This document shows positions 9,769 to 16,578 of a stretch of 64,000 bases of DNA, in pieces; within the stretch, counting starts at the first letter, position 1, and the number at the start of each line of letters is the position of its first letter. Location of the stretch: the NCBI RefSeq assembly GCF_031432315.1, contig NZ_JAVKGO010000004.1, positions 124,001 to 188,000 of the forward strand. Reading direction: 5' to 3'. Position numbers and translations under genes: made by a program. The DNA comes from Serpentinicella sp031432315 (GTDB lineage Bacteria > Bacillota > Clostridia > Peptostreptococcales > Natronincolaceae). Under the pieces are notes generated by a model. The model was given only the letters and a program-made list of their open reading frames with translations, had not been told where the DNA came from and ran no database searches.

Positions 9769-9799
9769 AAAACCACCATCATTTATGATACGGTTCACC
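9769..9799. repeat. Proximal attachment site within the rlmH 3' end
   Basis: Contains TTATGATACGGTTCACC (9783-9799), the last codons of rlmH read on the minus strand, plus the extended match to 5003-5033. The stop here is AAA TGA, against AAG TAA in the distal copy, so both copies restore the same protein end. A loosely similar inverted stretch, GAACCGTGCATATGAAGTA, lies at 9731-9749 and may be part of the terminal inverted repeats. Confidence 0.75.
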
Positions 9800-10258
9800 C
9801 TTTATAATCCTTAATCCCCTATAAACCTGCTCTAGTAAAATAACCTTCATCAGCTGATGAGGGAAGGTCATGGGGGAAAAGGATAGCTGGTAGTCTGATC
9901 GTTTTATTACCTCTTGAGATAACCCTAAAGACCCTCCAATAATGAAGGTGATGTGGCTTGTACCACTGGTAGCTAAGCTTTGTATCTTTTTTGCTAGTTG
10001 TTCTGATGAAATCATTTTTCCTTGTATAGCTAGAGCAATTACATAGGCGCCATCTTTGATGTTTTTTAAAATATTTTCCCCTTCTTTATTTTTTGCAATT
10101 TGCATTTCTGCTTCGCTTAAGTTTTCTGGCGCTTTTTCGTCTGGTACTTCTATTGAATTTATTTTTCCATATCTGGATAGACGCTTTGTATATTCGTCGA
10201 TGCCTTGCTTTATATATTTTTCTTTTATTTTACCGACTGAAATAATGGTAATGTTCAT
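9779..10258 (-). CDS. rlmH: 23S rRNA pseudouridine1915 N3-methyltransferase RlmH
   Basis: RlmH (OrfX/YbeA, SPOUT family) uses S-adenosylmethionine to methylate pseudouridine 1915 in helix 69 of 23S rRNA. The 159 residues starting MNITIISVGKIKEKY are the usual full length; an upstream in-frame ATG adds 18 residues but lacks a ribosome site, whereas AAAAAGGAG precedes the ATG at 10258. The SAM-binding knot is seen as ITFIIGGSLGLSQEV and SPMTFPHQLMKVILLEQ, and the protein ends GEPYHK. Its last six codons form the attachment site of the adjacent cassette-like element, so its 3' end has been rebuilt by the insertion without changing the product. Confidence 0.96.
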   Translation of the reverse strand: MNITIISVGKIKEKYIKQGIDEYTKRLSRYGKINSIEVPDEKAPENLSEAEMQIAKNKEGENILKNIKDGAYVIALAIQGKMISSEQLAKKIQSLATSGTSHITFIIGGSLGLSQEVIKRSDYQLSFSPMTFPHQLMKVILLEQVYRGLRIIKGEPYHK

Positions 10259-10313
10259 GTTAATGCTCCTTTTTGTATACATGGTTTTATTGTATATGTT
10301 ATAATTTTTCAAA

Positions 10314-10339
10314 AATAAAAGCCGAGAATCATCTCGACT
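10314..10339 (-). terminator. Terminator after yyzF
   Basis: Minus-strand hairpin GTCGAG-ATGATT-CTCGGC followed by TTTTATTTTT, overlapping the last base of the yyzF stop. It lies between yyzF and rlmH and probably limits read-through into rlmH. Confidence 0.6.
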
Positions 10340-10505
10340 ATACGACTAAATATTTAGGAACGTGATCACAATAATCACAGGTTTTTGGCGCTAACCAATC
10401 TGTAAAGGTGACTTTGTCAAGTTGATATAAATCCGGTGGTTGTTCATAGACCTCTACAAAGTCATCTATTGCATCTTCTAGGTGTTTGTTACAAATAACA
10501 TACAT
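10338..10505 (-). CDS. yyzF: CxxH/CxxC zinc-binding-type small protein (YyzF family)
   Basis: A 55-residue ORF: MYVICNKHLEDAIDDFVEVY, then a short acidic-aromatic region, then KTCDYCDHVPKYLVV. The CNKH (C5, H8) and CDYC (C43, C46) pairs are the defining features of the CxxH/CxxC family and could bind one metal ion. In Bacillus yyzF lies between the HtrA-like gene and rlmH, the same order as here. The function of the family is not known to me. The start is chosen from the conserved length and a GGTGG stretch upstream. A hairpin overlaps its stop. Confidence 0.85.
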   Translation of the reverse strand: MYVICNKHLEDAIDDFVEVYEQPPDLYQLDKVTFTDWLAPKTCDYCDHVPKYLVV

Positions 10506-10675
10506 ATTTACCACCACTTTCCCTAAATTCCCTTAGGTTTTTTATATGTTCATATTTTTTCACAATTTCTGTTTTATAATACATATTTTCTTAGTATGTT
10601 AAGTTAAAGGCATAGTAATTACTGCCTATAGAGCTATTATACATGAATTACTTCTTTTTTCCAAATCTTTTTGTC

Positions 10676-10691
10676 GTTTTCACGTGAAACA
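10676..10691. promoter_or_regulatory. Putative parS centromere site
   Basis: GTTTTCACGTGAAACA matches the Bacillus parS consensus TGTTTCACGTGAAACA at 14 of 16 positions, with an intact CACGTG core. It lies between the HtrA gene and yyzF, about 30 kb from the parAB genes, in the origin-proximal zone where ParB loads. ParB binding is inferred from the match. Confidence 0.6.
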
Positions 10692-10717
10692 GCACGAGCT
10701 ATTTTAACTCGTGCTGT
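10690..10717 (-). terminator. Terminator overlapping the end of the HtrA gene
   Basis: Minus-strand inverted repeat with arms ACAGCACGAG and CTCGTGCTGT, followed by TTTC. The left arm contains the last codons and the stop of the protease gene. The T-run is shared with the parS-like sequence immediately downstream. Confidence 0.65.
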
Positions 10718-11879
10718 CTTCGTTGAAAGTTAATGAAATTATCTCTTCGCCACCATTTCTAAGCACTGTAACATCGATTTCGTCTCCTGGACGGTATCGA
10801 TAGAGCTCTCGGATCAATCCACCCATTGATTCTATTTCTGTGTTATTAATACCTATAATAACATCACCAGTTCTTAGATCGTATTGATCTGCTACCGACG
10901 CTGCTATAATTTCAAAAATATACACGCCACTTTGTGCTTGAAGTCGCTCTCCTGTTGCAGCTTCAAATTCTTCTACATTTAAGCCTCGAATGCCTAAGTA
11001 TACTCTTGTAAATTCACCTTTTTCTATAAACTGATCAACGATAGGTTTTGCTGTGTTAATGGGTACTGCAAACCCCAATCCTTCACCAGTTCCTATCTTT
11101 GCGGTATTAATGCCAATCACTTGACCTTTAGCGTTAAGTAGTGGTCCACCACTATTTCCAGGATTAATAGATGCATCTGTTTGAATAAGGTTGTCGATTG
11201 TTTGGGTCTGACTTATAGGAATACTTCTATTTAACCCACTTATAACACCCTGGGTAAGGGTTCTTTCAAAGTTAAGTCCTAGAGGATTTCCTATTGCAAC
11301 AGCAATTTCTCCAACAGTTAGGTGATCACTATCTCCTAGTTCTGCTGCTGTTAAACCTTCTTCTTCTACTTTAATAACGGCTAGATCCAAAGTATTATCG
11401 TACCATAAAATCTCTGCGGTTAATCTATCTCCATTATAAAGTAATACGCCTACTTCATCCGCAGCCCCATCTCCAACAACATGGGCATTGGTTAGTATAT
11501 AACCTCTTTCATCTACAATGACACCGGTCCCTAGCCCTTCTGCTCTTCTAGGTCCCCAAAAGCGGTCTACTTGAGTTGTTACGGTTGTTATTCCTACCAC
11601 TGAAGGCATTGCTTTTTCAGCTACAGCTGAATAAACCGTAATATCATGTTGGGGTTCTAATACAATAGGTGCTCTGTCACCGACTATTGGGCCTCTGCCC
11701 TCAATAATTTCAGGCAAATATAAATAAGCCACACTTAAAGAAATAGCACTTCCTAGTAGAGCTCCTACAATTACAAGAGCTATTGTTTTTAATTTTGAGC
11801 TTTGATTGTTTTTTTTGTTATTCGGTGGTGGGTCAAACCGCTGCGTACGATTGTAATCTTCTTGATCATTGTAGTTCAA
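10704..11879 (-). CDS. HtrA/DegP-type membrane-anchored serine protease
   Basis: 391 residues: a cytoplasmic Asn/Pro-rich head, one membrane segment at about 30-54, a trypsin-like domain and one C-terminal PDZ domain (about 285-385). The catalytic triad is visible as His133 (TNAHVV), Asp165 (DNTLDLAVI) and Ser243 (GNSGGPLL). It should face outward and degrade or refold damaged envelope proteins. The start is a TTG at 11879, supported by GGAGG seven bases upstream. In Bacillus the corresponding gene (htrC/yyxA) also follows the WalJ-type hydrolase gene and precedes yyzF and rlmH, so the likely unit is murA-walJ-htrA. A hairpin overlaps its stop codon. Confidence 0.93.
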   Translation of the reverse strand: MNYNDQEDYNRTQRFDPPPNNKKNNQSSKLKTIALVIVGALLGSAISLSVAYLYLPEIIEGRGPIVGDRAPIVLEPQHDITVYSAVAEKAMPSVVGITTVTTQVDRFWGPRRAEGLGTGVIVDERGYILTNAHVVGDGAADEVGVLLYNGDRLTAEILWYDNTLDLAVIKVEEEGLTAAELGDSDHLTVGEIAVAIGNPLGLNFERTLTQGVISGLNRSIPISQTQTIDNLIQTDASINPGNSGGPLLNAKGQVIGINTAKIGTGEGLGFAVPINTAKPIVDQFIEKGEFTRVYLGIRGLNVEEFEAATGERLQAQSGVYIFEIIAASVADQYDLRTGDVIIGINNTEIESMGGLIRELYRYRPGDEIDVTVLRNGGEEIISLTFNEDSTS

Positions 11880-11905
11880 AGAATCACCTCCAATATTTCT
11901 CTATA

Positions 11906-12721
11906 TTATGAGGTAGCCTCTAAAACTTCAAAGCTGTATAATTTACTTGTTTTATTGTCGTCTGCTACCTCTACAAAAATATCTTTTCCTAGCACGATAT
12001 TATTTTCTTCTAAAATACTTTTAACTGTTTGTAGTGCTAACTCTGGAAAATTGTTTTCTTTACTTAAGTGGCCAAGTATAAAATTTTTAACATTGCTTTT
12101 AAATAAGTGTAGCACTGCATTTCCAGCAACTTCGTTAGACAAATGTCCTAAGTCAGATAAAATTCTTCTTTTTAAAAAATAAGGATATTTCCCTACTTTC
12201 ACCATTTCTTCATCGTGATTTGATTCAAGTACTACTAAATTTGACCCTTGTACTTTCTCTAGTATAACCTGATTTATACATCCTAAGTCAGTGGCTATAC
12301 TAATTCTTACCCCATTATTATCAAAACAAAAACCTACCGGTTCATTAGCATCGTGGGAAATAGAGTATGGAAATACATCAAAATTCCCTATTTTAAAAGG
12401 TTTATCACTTGTAAACACATTTATATTTTTCTTGTCAACCTTCGATATAATGGGTAGCATACCCTCCCAGGTACCTCTATTTGCATAAATAGGTATGTCA
12501 TATCTTCTGGACATTATTCCTACACCACAAACATGATCTCTATGTTCATGACTTACAATTATCCCTGTAATTTTTTCAGGCTCAATATTAAGGGCGCTTA
12601 ATCTTTTTTCTAATTGTTTTCCGTTTAATCCTGCGTCAATAAGTAAGTAAGATTGACCATCAGTAATGAAATGACAGTTCCCTTTACTGCTACTTGCTAA
12701 ACTGCTAAAATATATGGTCAT
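11906..12721 (-). CDS. Metallo-beta-lactamase-fold hydrolase, WalJ/YycJ family
   Basis: 271 residues with the metal-binding motif SHEHRDH (H58, H60, D62, H63) and further histidines in SISHDANEP, LESNHDEEM and FILGHLS, as in YycJ/WalJ proteins. Members are double-stranded-DNA 5'-exonucleases or related phosphodiesterases linked to cell-wall and replication control. In Bacillus the gene closes the walRKHIJ operon; here it is three bases after murA, and no wal two-component genes are present. No signal peptide is seen, so it is cytoplasmic. Family sure, exact substrate not. Confidence 0.9.
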   Translation of the reverse strand: MTIYFSSLASSSKGNCHFITDGQSYLLIDAGLNGKQLEKRLSALNIEPEKITGIIVSHEHRDHVCGVGIMSRRYDIPIYANRGTWEGMLPIISKVDKKNINVFTSDKPFKIGNFDVFPYSISHDANEPVGFCFDNNGVRISIATDLGCINQVILEKVQGSNLVVLESNHDEEMVKVGKYPYFLKRRILSDLGHLSNEVAGNAVLHLFKSNVKNFILGHLSKENNFPELALQTVKSILEENNIVLGKDIFVEVADDNKTSKLYSFEVLEATS

Positions 12722-12724
12722 TTA

Positions 12725-13978
12725 TTATTTAACGCTCCTTATTTCTGCACCTAGTTCTGTCAATTTTTCTACAATTTCATGATACCCTCTGTAAACATAT
12801 TGCATATTGTCGATTTGGGTTTCACCTTTAGCTATTAAACCAGCTACGATAAGGGCCGCCCCTGCTCTTAAATCGGTTGCAGATACTTTTGCGCCCATTA
12901 ATTCTTTTACGCCTTCTATTACGGCTATTCTTCCTTCTGTTCTTATGTTAGCACCCATTCTATTTAGTTCAGCTACATGTTTAAATCGACCTTCAAATAT
13001 GGTTTCGGTAATAATACCGGTACCTTCTGCAATTGCTAAAAGACTACTCATTGGTTGTTGAAGGTCTGTAGGAAACCCTGGATATACTAATGTTTTTATA
13101 CTTACATTTTTAAATGGTTTAGTAACACTAACTCTTATACTATCATCACTTTCAATTACATCTACATCCATTTCTCTTAGTTTAGCTGTAATCGATTCTA
13201 AATGCTTTGGTATAACATTGTTAATTAACACATTCCCTTTTGTAGCTGCTGCAGCGATCATATAAGTTCCTGCCTCAATTTGATCAGGAATAACAGCGTG
13301 ACGACACCCGTTAAGCTTAGATACCCCTTTTATTTTTATTACATCGGTACCAGCACCTCTTACGTTAGCACCCATGCAATTTAGGAAGTTAGCTACATCA
13401 ACAATATGGGGTTCTTTTGCTGCATTATCAATAACCGTTGTTCCCTCGGCCATAACTGCAGCTAACATTATGTTTATCGTTGCTCCTACACTGACAACGT
13501 CCATGTAAATATCTGCACCTACAAGCTTTTCGGCTTCTACAGTTATAACTCCGTGATCAACTGTTACTTTTGCCCCCAAAGCCTCAAAACCTTTAATGTG
13601 CTGATCTATGGGTCTACTTCCAATACTACATCCACCAGGGTAAGCAACTTTTGCTTTTTTAAACCTTCCTAAACCCGCCCCTAAAAAATAATAGGATGCC
13701 CTTAAATTTTTCGCCGAATCAAAGTCCGCAAAGCATTCTTTCATATTACTCGTATCAATTTCCATAACATCTTTTTGATTTTGTAATACACTTGCCCCTA
13801 AGTTTCTTAGCATATCCCCAAGATCTTTAACATCACTTATATTTGGAAGATTCTCTATAATACAGGTTTCCTCCGTAAGTATTGTAGCCGGAACAAGGGC
13901 TACGGCAGCATTCTTAAATCCACTTATATTAACAGTACCTTTTAATTTATGTCCACCCTTTATTAATAATTTATCCAT
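12725..13978 (-). CDS. murA: UDP-N-acetylglucosamine 1-carboxyvinyltransferase
   Basis: MurA transfers enolpyruvyl from phosphoenolpyruvate to UDP-GlcNAc, the first committed step of peptidoglycan synthesis in the cytoplasm. The 417 residues are full length. The active-site loop YPGGCSIGSRPIDQH carries Cys117, the residue modified by fosfomycin, and Lys22-Asn23 match the conserved substrate contacts. Asp-containing GFPTDLQQPM is also present. It heads the murA-walJ-htrA gene run. Its leader is odd: the only plausible ribosome site is separated from the ATG by a perfect 16-bp palindrome (see 13985-14014), and an in-frame stop upstream rules out an earlier start. Confidence 0.97.
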   Translation of the reverse strand: MDKLLIKGGHKLKGTVNISGFKNAAVALVPATILTEETCIIENLPNISDVKDLGDMLRNLGASVLQNQKDVMEIDTSNMKECFADFDSAKNLRASYYFLGAGLGRFKKAKVAYPGGCSIGSRPIDQHIKGFEALGAKVTVDHGVITVEAEKLVGADIYMDVVSVGATINIMLAAVMAEGTTVIDNAAKEPHIVDVANFLNCMGANVRGAGTDVIKIKGVSKLNGCRHAVIPDQIEAGTYMIAAAATKGNVLINNVIPKHLESITAKLREMDVDVIESDDSIRVSVTKPFKNVSIKTLVYPGFPTDLQQPMSSLLAIAEGTGIITETIFEGRFKHVAELNRMGANIRTEGRIAVIEGVKELMGAKVSATDLRAGAALIVAGLIAKGETQIDNMQYVYRGYHEIVEKLTELGAEIRSVK

Positions 13979-13984
13979 ATTTTC

Positions 13985-14014
13985 ACTGGCCTAGGCCAGT
14001 TATTCACCACCTTT
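13985..14014 (-). promoter_or_regulatory. murA leader: hairpin between ribosome site and start codon
   Basis: On the minus strand the order is AAAGGTGGTG (14014-14005), four bases, the perfect palindrome ACTGGCCTAGGCCAGT (14000-13985), six bases, then ATG at 13978. No other Shine-Dalgarno sequence is closer. If the palindrome folds as a 6-bp stem with a CUAG loop, the ribosome site comes within about 12 bases of the ATG; unfolded, the gap is about 28. Confidence 0.55.
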
Positions 14015-14266
14015 GTTGGAGTTCAACCTCTACGAATCTATATATATCTATCCTGTAAGTTCAAGTTCTTTTTTAAATTTAATCACAAATTTGAAGCAAG
14101 GAGTATTCATTAAACTACATTTGATAGTCCAATTTACTCCCTGTATTATTTAATAAACTTTTTATTATTTGTTTTTGGTCATTTACCCTAATCATTATAT
14201 CATTTTATATATCATTTGATAAGTGAAAAAAGAACCATTTTCTTTGATTTTCGTAGTTATTTTAAC

Positions 14267-15076
14267 TTAAATAAACAGTTTTATATCTAGCTTGTATCCT
14301 TTACCTAAAGATCGAATCAACTCAATAAGGGCATCCTCTCCATTTTGATTGACAAAACCTTTCACTAATCTAAAAGATTGGGTATAGGCGTTAAAAGTAT
14401 CAAGTTCATGAAATCTTTCTGTTAAGTTTTTTATTGTATAGATATCTTCGTCTATATCTACGCCTTTCCCCCATTCATATCCGTCAACACTATACTCAAA
14501 GTAAAGACTTACACCCTCTGTAAACCAAGTAGGATAATTCCCTCTTGCAAGATGATCTGTAAATAAATGTGCTAATTCATGTAGAACTGGCCCTTCACTA
14601 TAAAATATGCTTTCCATGTCCGCCTCTTCTTCTATCCACTTAGACGGATTGTGTACATGAATGGTATTTCCAAAATACACTCCCATTGGCGCTCTTTCCC
14701 CTTTGAGTAATGTGGCGTTCATCATATCTTCTTGATCCTCATATATAATAAGTCTAATTTTATTATTAAATTCATGACTGAAAATATCTGCTAATACTTT
14801 ATATTTACTTTCTGCCGTATTAGCAACCAGATTTACAATTTCATGATTTGTATTGCGGTATCTAACAATAAAGTTATTTGTCTCTAATTCACTATAATTA
14901 TTCGTTTTATATGCCACAACAGCTTGTTCTGCTAGTCTAACTCCTGGCCTTAAGAAGGTTGTCCACCCATTACTATATGTGCTTGAAAGGACAAAAAGGA
15001 TAAGCGCCATTGATAAAATAATCATACGCACAAGTCTATGGTTTTTAAAATATCTAGCTTTAATTATCTTTTTCAT
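14267..15076 (-). CDS. Membrane-anchored MA-like zinc metallopeptidase
   Basis: 269 residues with an N-terminal membrane segment or signal at about 15-35. VLHELAHLFTDH (near residue 165) gives the HExxH zinc motif, and PTWFTEGVSLYFEY follows with the likely third ligand Glu, the layout of peptidase MA-like (gluzincin) proteins. It should act outside the membrane; the substrate is unknown. The ATG at 15076 is preceded by AAGGGGG. It is transcribed away from the subtilisin-like gene at 15242, and the 165 bases between them must hold both promoters. The 288 bases on its other side (13979-14266) hold the murA leader and otherwise nothing I recognise. Confidence 0.8.
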   Translation of the reverse strand: MKKIIKARYFKNHRLVRMIILSMALILFVLSSTYSNGWTTFLRPGVRLAEQAVVAYKTNNYSELETNNFIVRYRNTNHEIVNLVANTAESKYKVLADIFSHEFNNKIRLIIYEDQEDMMNATLLKGERAPMGVYFGNTIHVHNPSKWIEEEADMESIFYSEGPVLHELAHLFTDHLARGNYPTWFTEGVSLYFEYSVDGYEWGKGVDIDEDIYTIKNLTERFHELDTFNAYTQSFRLVKGFVNQNGEDALIELIRSLGKGYKLDIKLFI

Positions 15077-15241
15077 TACTTTGCCCCCTTTTGTTTATTT
15101 TTCACTACTTATAGTATATCACAGTATTATGTAAACCTCCATCGAGTACTTTTAACTACATTTTATTTAGACACTCACTTTTTTTCTCTCCTTTGCATAA
15201 TGTGTAATATACAACTGTTAATTTGCAAAGGAGGCTCTTTT

Positions 15242-16534
15242 GTGTTTGGTTATAGAGATGTTTTTCATGAAACTGTTTTAGAGAAAATGATGTATTCAAA
15301 GGATGAGCATCTACCGGTTATTCTTACAGCTCAAGACTGTGATTGTGATAATTTAGAAAAGTGCGTTGAAAAAATGGGTGGTAAAGTTAAGCATAAACTT
15401 CACATTATTAATGCTGTTGCTGCATATATTCCAACTGCCGGTATGCGTAGTGCAAGTAACGAAAGATTTATTAATAAAGTCTATTTAGATGATATGGTAT
15501 TAAAGTTAATGGATACCGCTTCTGTAACGATCGGGGGAGACTATGCAAACGGACTAGGTCTAACAGGGAAAGGAGTCGGTATTGCTGTTGTGGATACTGG
15601 TGTTTACCCACATAATGACCTTGTAACACCTAACAATCGTATTATAGGTTTTAAAGACTTCGTAAATAATAAAACTGCACCTTATGATGACGATGGCCAT
15701 GGTACCCATGTAGCTGGGATCATTGCGGGGAATGGTTTTTCTTCTTCAGGTAGATATATTGGTGTAGCTCCTGATGCTGATATTGTTGGAATTAAGGTTT
15801 TAGATGGAGAAGGTTCTGGAAGTATTTCTGATGTTATAGCTGGAGTTCAATGGGCTGTTCAAAACAAAAACCGTTATAATATAAAAATAATTAATATGTC
15901 ATTAGGATCTAAAGCAAAAAGCTCCTATAAAGATGACCCCTTATGTCAAGCGGTTCAAAAAGCCATTGATTCTGGTATTGCCGTATGTGCAGCAGCAGGG
16001 AACAGCGGCCCGGATTCTGGCACAATTAACTCTCCGGCAACAAATCCTAATGCTCTTGTTGTAGGGGCGAGTAATAATAAAAATCCTAGTTCAAATGGCA
16101 CTGTGGCTAAGTTTTCTAGCCGTGGTCCTACAATTGATGGTTTAAATAAACCGGATGTTTTAGCACCAGGAGTAGATATTACTTCCCTTGGCAATGAAGA
16201 TAATAATTATAAAACTTTATCTGGTACATCTATGGCTACACCTATTGTATCGGGTGCTTGTGCTTTGCTTCATGAATACAAAAAAAATCTTAGCCCTCAA
16301 GACCTCAAAAAACTCATTACAGAGCATGCCGATAGTCTGGACTTAGATAGAAATACACAGGGTTATGGGGTTCTTAATCTAAAAAGTATTTTGGCTTCTT
16401 TGAGTCCTGATCAAAAAGAAGTATCCCCCCCGCCCCTTAGACATAATGGGAATGCAAGTGGATTAATGGCATTTCTTAAGAAAAATGAATGGTTATTTGC
16501 AATATTAATTGTTTTCCTATTGATTATTTTATAG
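15242..16534 (+). CDS. Subtilisin-family (S8) serine protease with C-terminal membrane anchor
   Basis: 430 residues from GTG at 15242, chosen because AAAGGAGG ends seven bases upstream; the frame is open further up but has no ribosome site. The catalytic triad is Asp118 (VVDTG), His153 (DGHGTHVAG) and Ser330 (GTSMATP), with the oxyanion Asn at about 254 (AAGNSG). The N-terminal 90 residues look like an I9-type propeptide region but no signal peptide is seen, as in Bacillus AprX. Unlike AprX the chain ends in a hydrophobic segment (LFAILIVFLLIIL), which suggests a tail anchor. Whether the protease domain is inside or outside is open. A strong hairpin follows the stop. Confidence 0.9.
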   Translation: MFGYRDVFHETVLEKMMYSKDEHLPVILTAQDCDCDNLEKCVEKMGGKVKHKLHIINAVAAYIPTAGMRSASNERFINKVYLDDMVLKLMDTASVTIGGDYANGLGLTGKGVGIAVVDTGVYPHNDLVTPNNRIIGFKDFVNNKTAPYDDDGHGTHVAGIIAGNGFSSSGRYIGVAPDADIVGIKVLDGEGSGSISDVIAGVQWAVQNKNRYNIKIINMSLGSKAKSSYKDDPLCQAVQKAIDSGIAVCAAAGNSGPDSGTINSPATNPNALVVGASNNKNPSSNGTVAKFSSRGPTIDGLNKPDVLAPGVDITSLGNEDNNYKTLSGTSMATPIVSGACALLHEYKKNLSPQDLKKLITEHADSLDLDRNTQGYGVLNLKSILASLSPDQKEVSPPPLRHNGNASGLMAFLKKNEWLFAILIVFLLIIL

Positions 16535-16544
16535 TAAATAGCAA

Positions 16545-16570
16545 ACCCCCCAGTATTTCTACTGGGGGGT
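16545..16570. terminator. Hairpin between the converging S8 and M23 protease genes
   Basis: Perfect stem ACCCCCCAGTA (16545-16555), loop TTTC, TACTGGGGGGT (16560-16570). It separates two genes that end towards each other at 16534 and 16579. T-runs are weak on both sides, so it may act as a two-way terminator mainly by its G-C stem. Confidence 0.7.
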
Positions 16571-16578
16571 ATATTATG

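Larger units (their letters stand above)
5017..9799. mobile_element. SCC-like cassette inserted at the 3' end of rlmH
   Basis: A segment with a 4766-bp period is bounded by two direct copies of the rlmH 3' end (5017-5033 and 9783-9799). Its only gene is the 1485-residue Mrr/STAND NTPase. In staphylococci, SCC elements are placed by Ccr serine recombinases at exactly this point of rlmH (orfX), where the gene ends GAAGC-x-TATCATAA; here the ending is GAACCGTATCATAA. The inner right end, AAACCACCATCATTTATGAT, also resembles, from memory, the SCC terminal repeat. No ccr-like recombinase lies between the repeats, so this would be a non-autonomous or remnant cassette. The repeats are seen directly; the mechanism is inferred. 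Confidence 0.65.

Noticed and set aside
14098..14142. GGAGTA...TACTCC long-range inverted repeat downstream of the MA-like peptidase gene
   Set aside because: Only six bases per arm, 30 bases apart, in AT-rich DNA; too weak for a terminator or RNA element.
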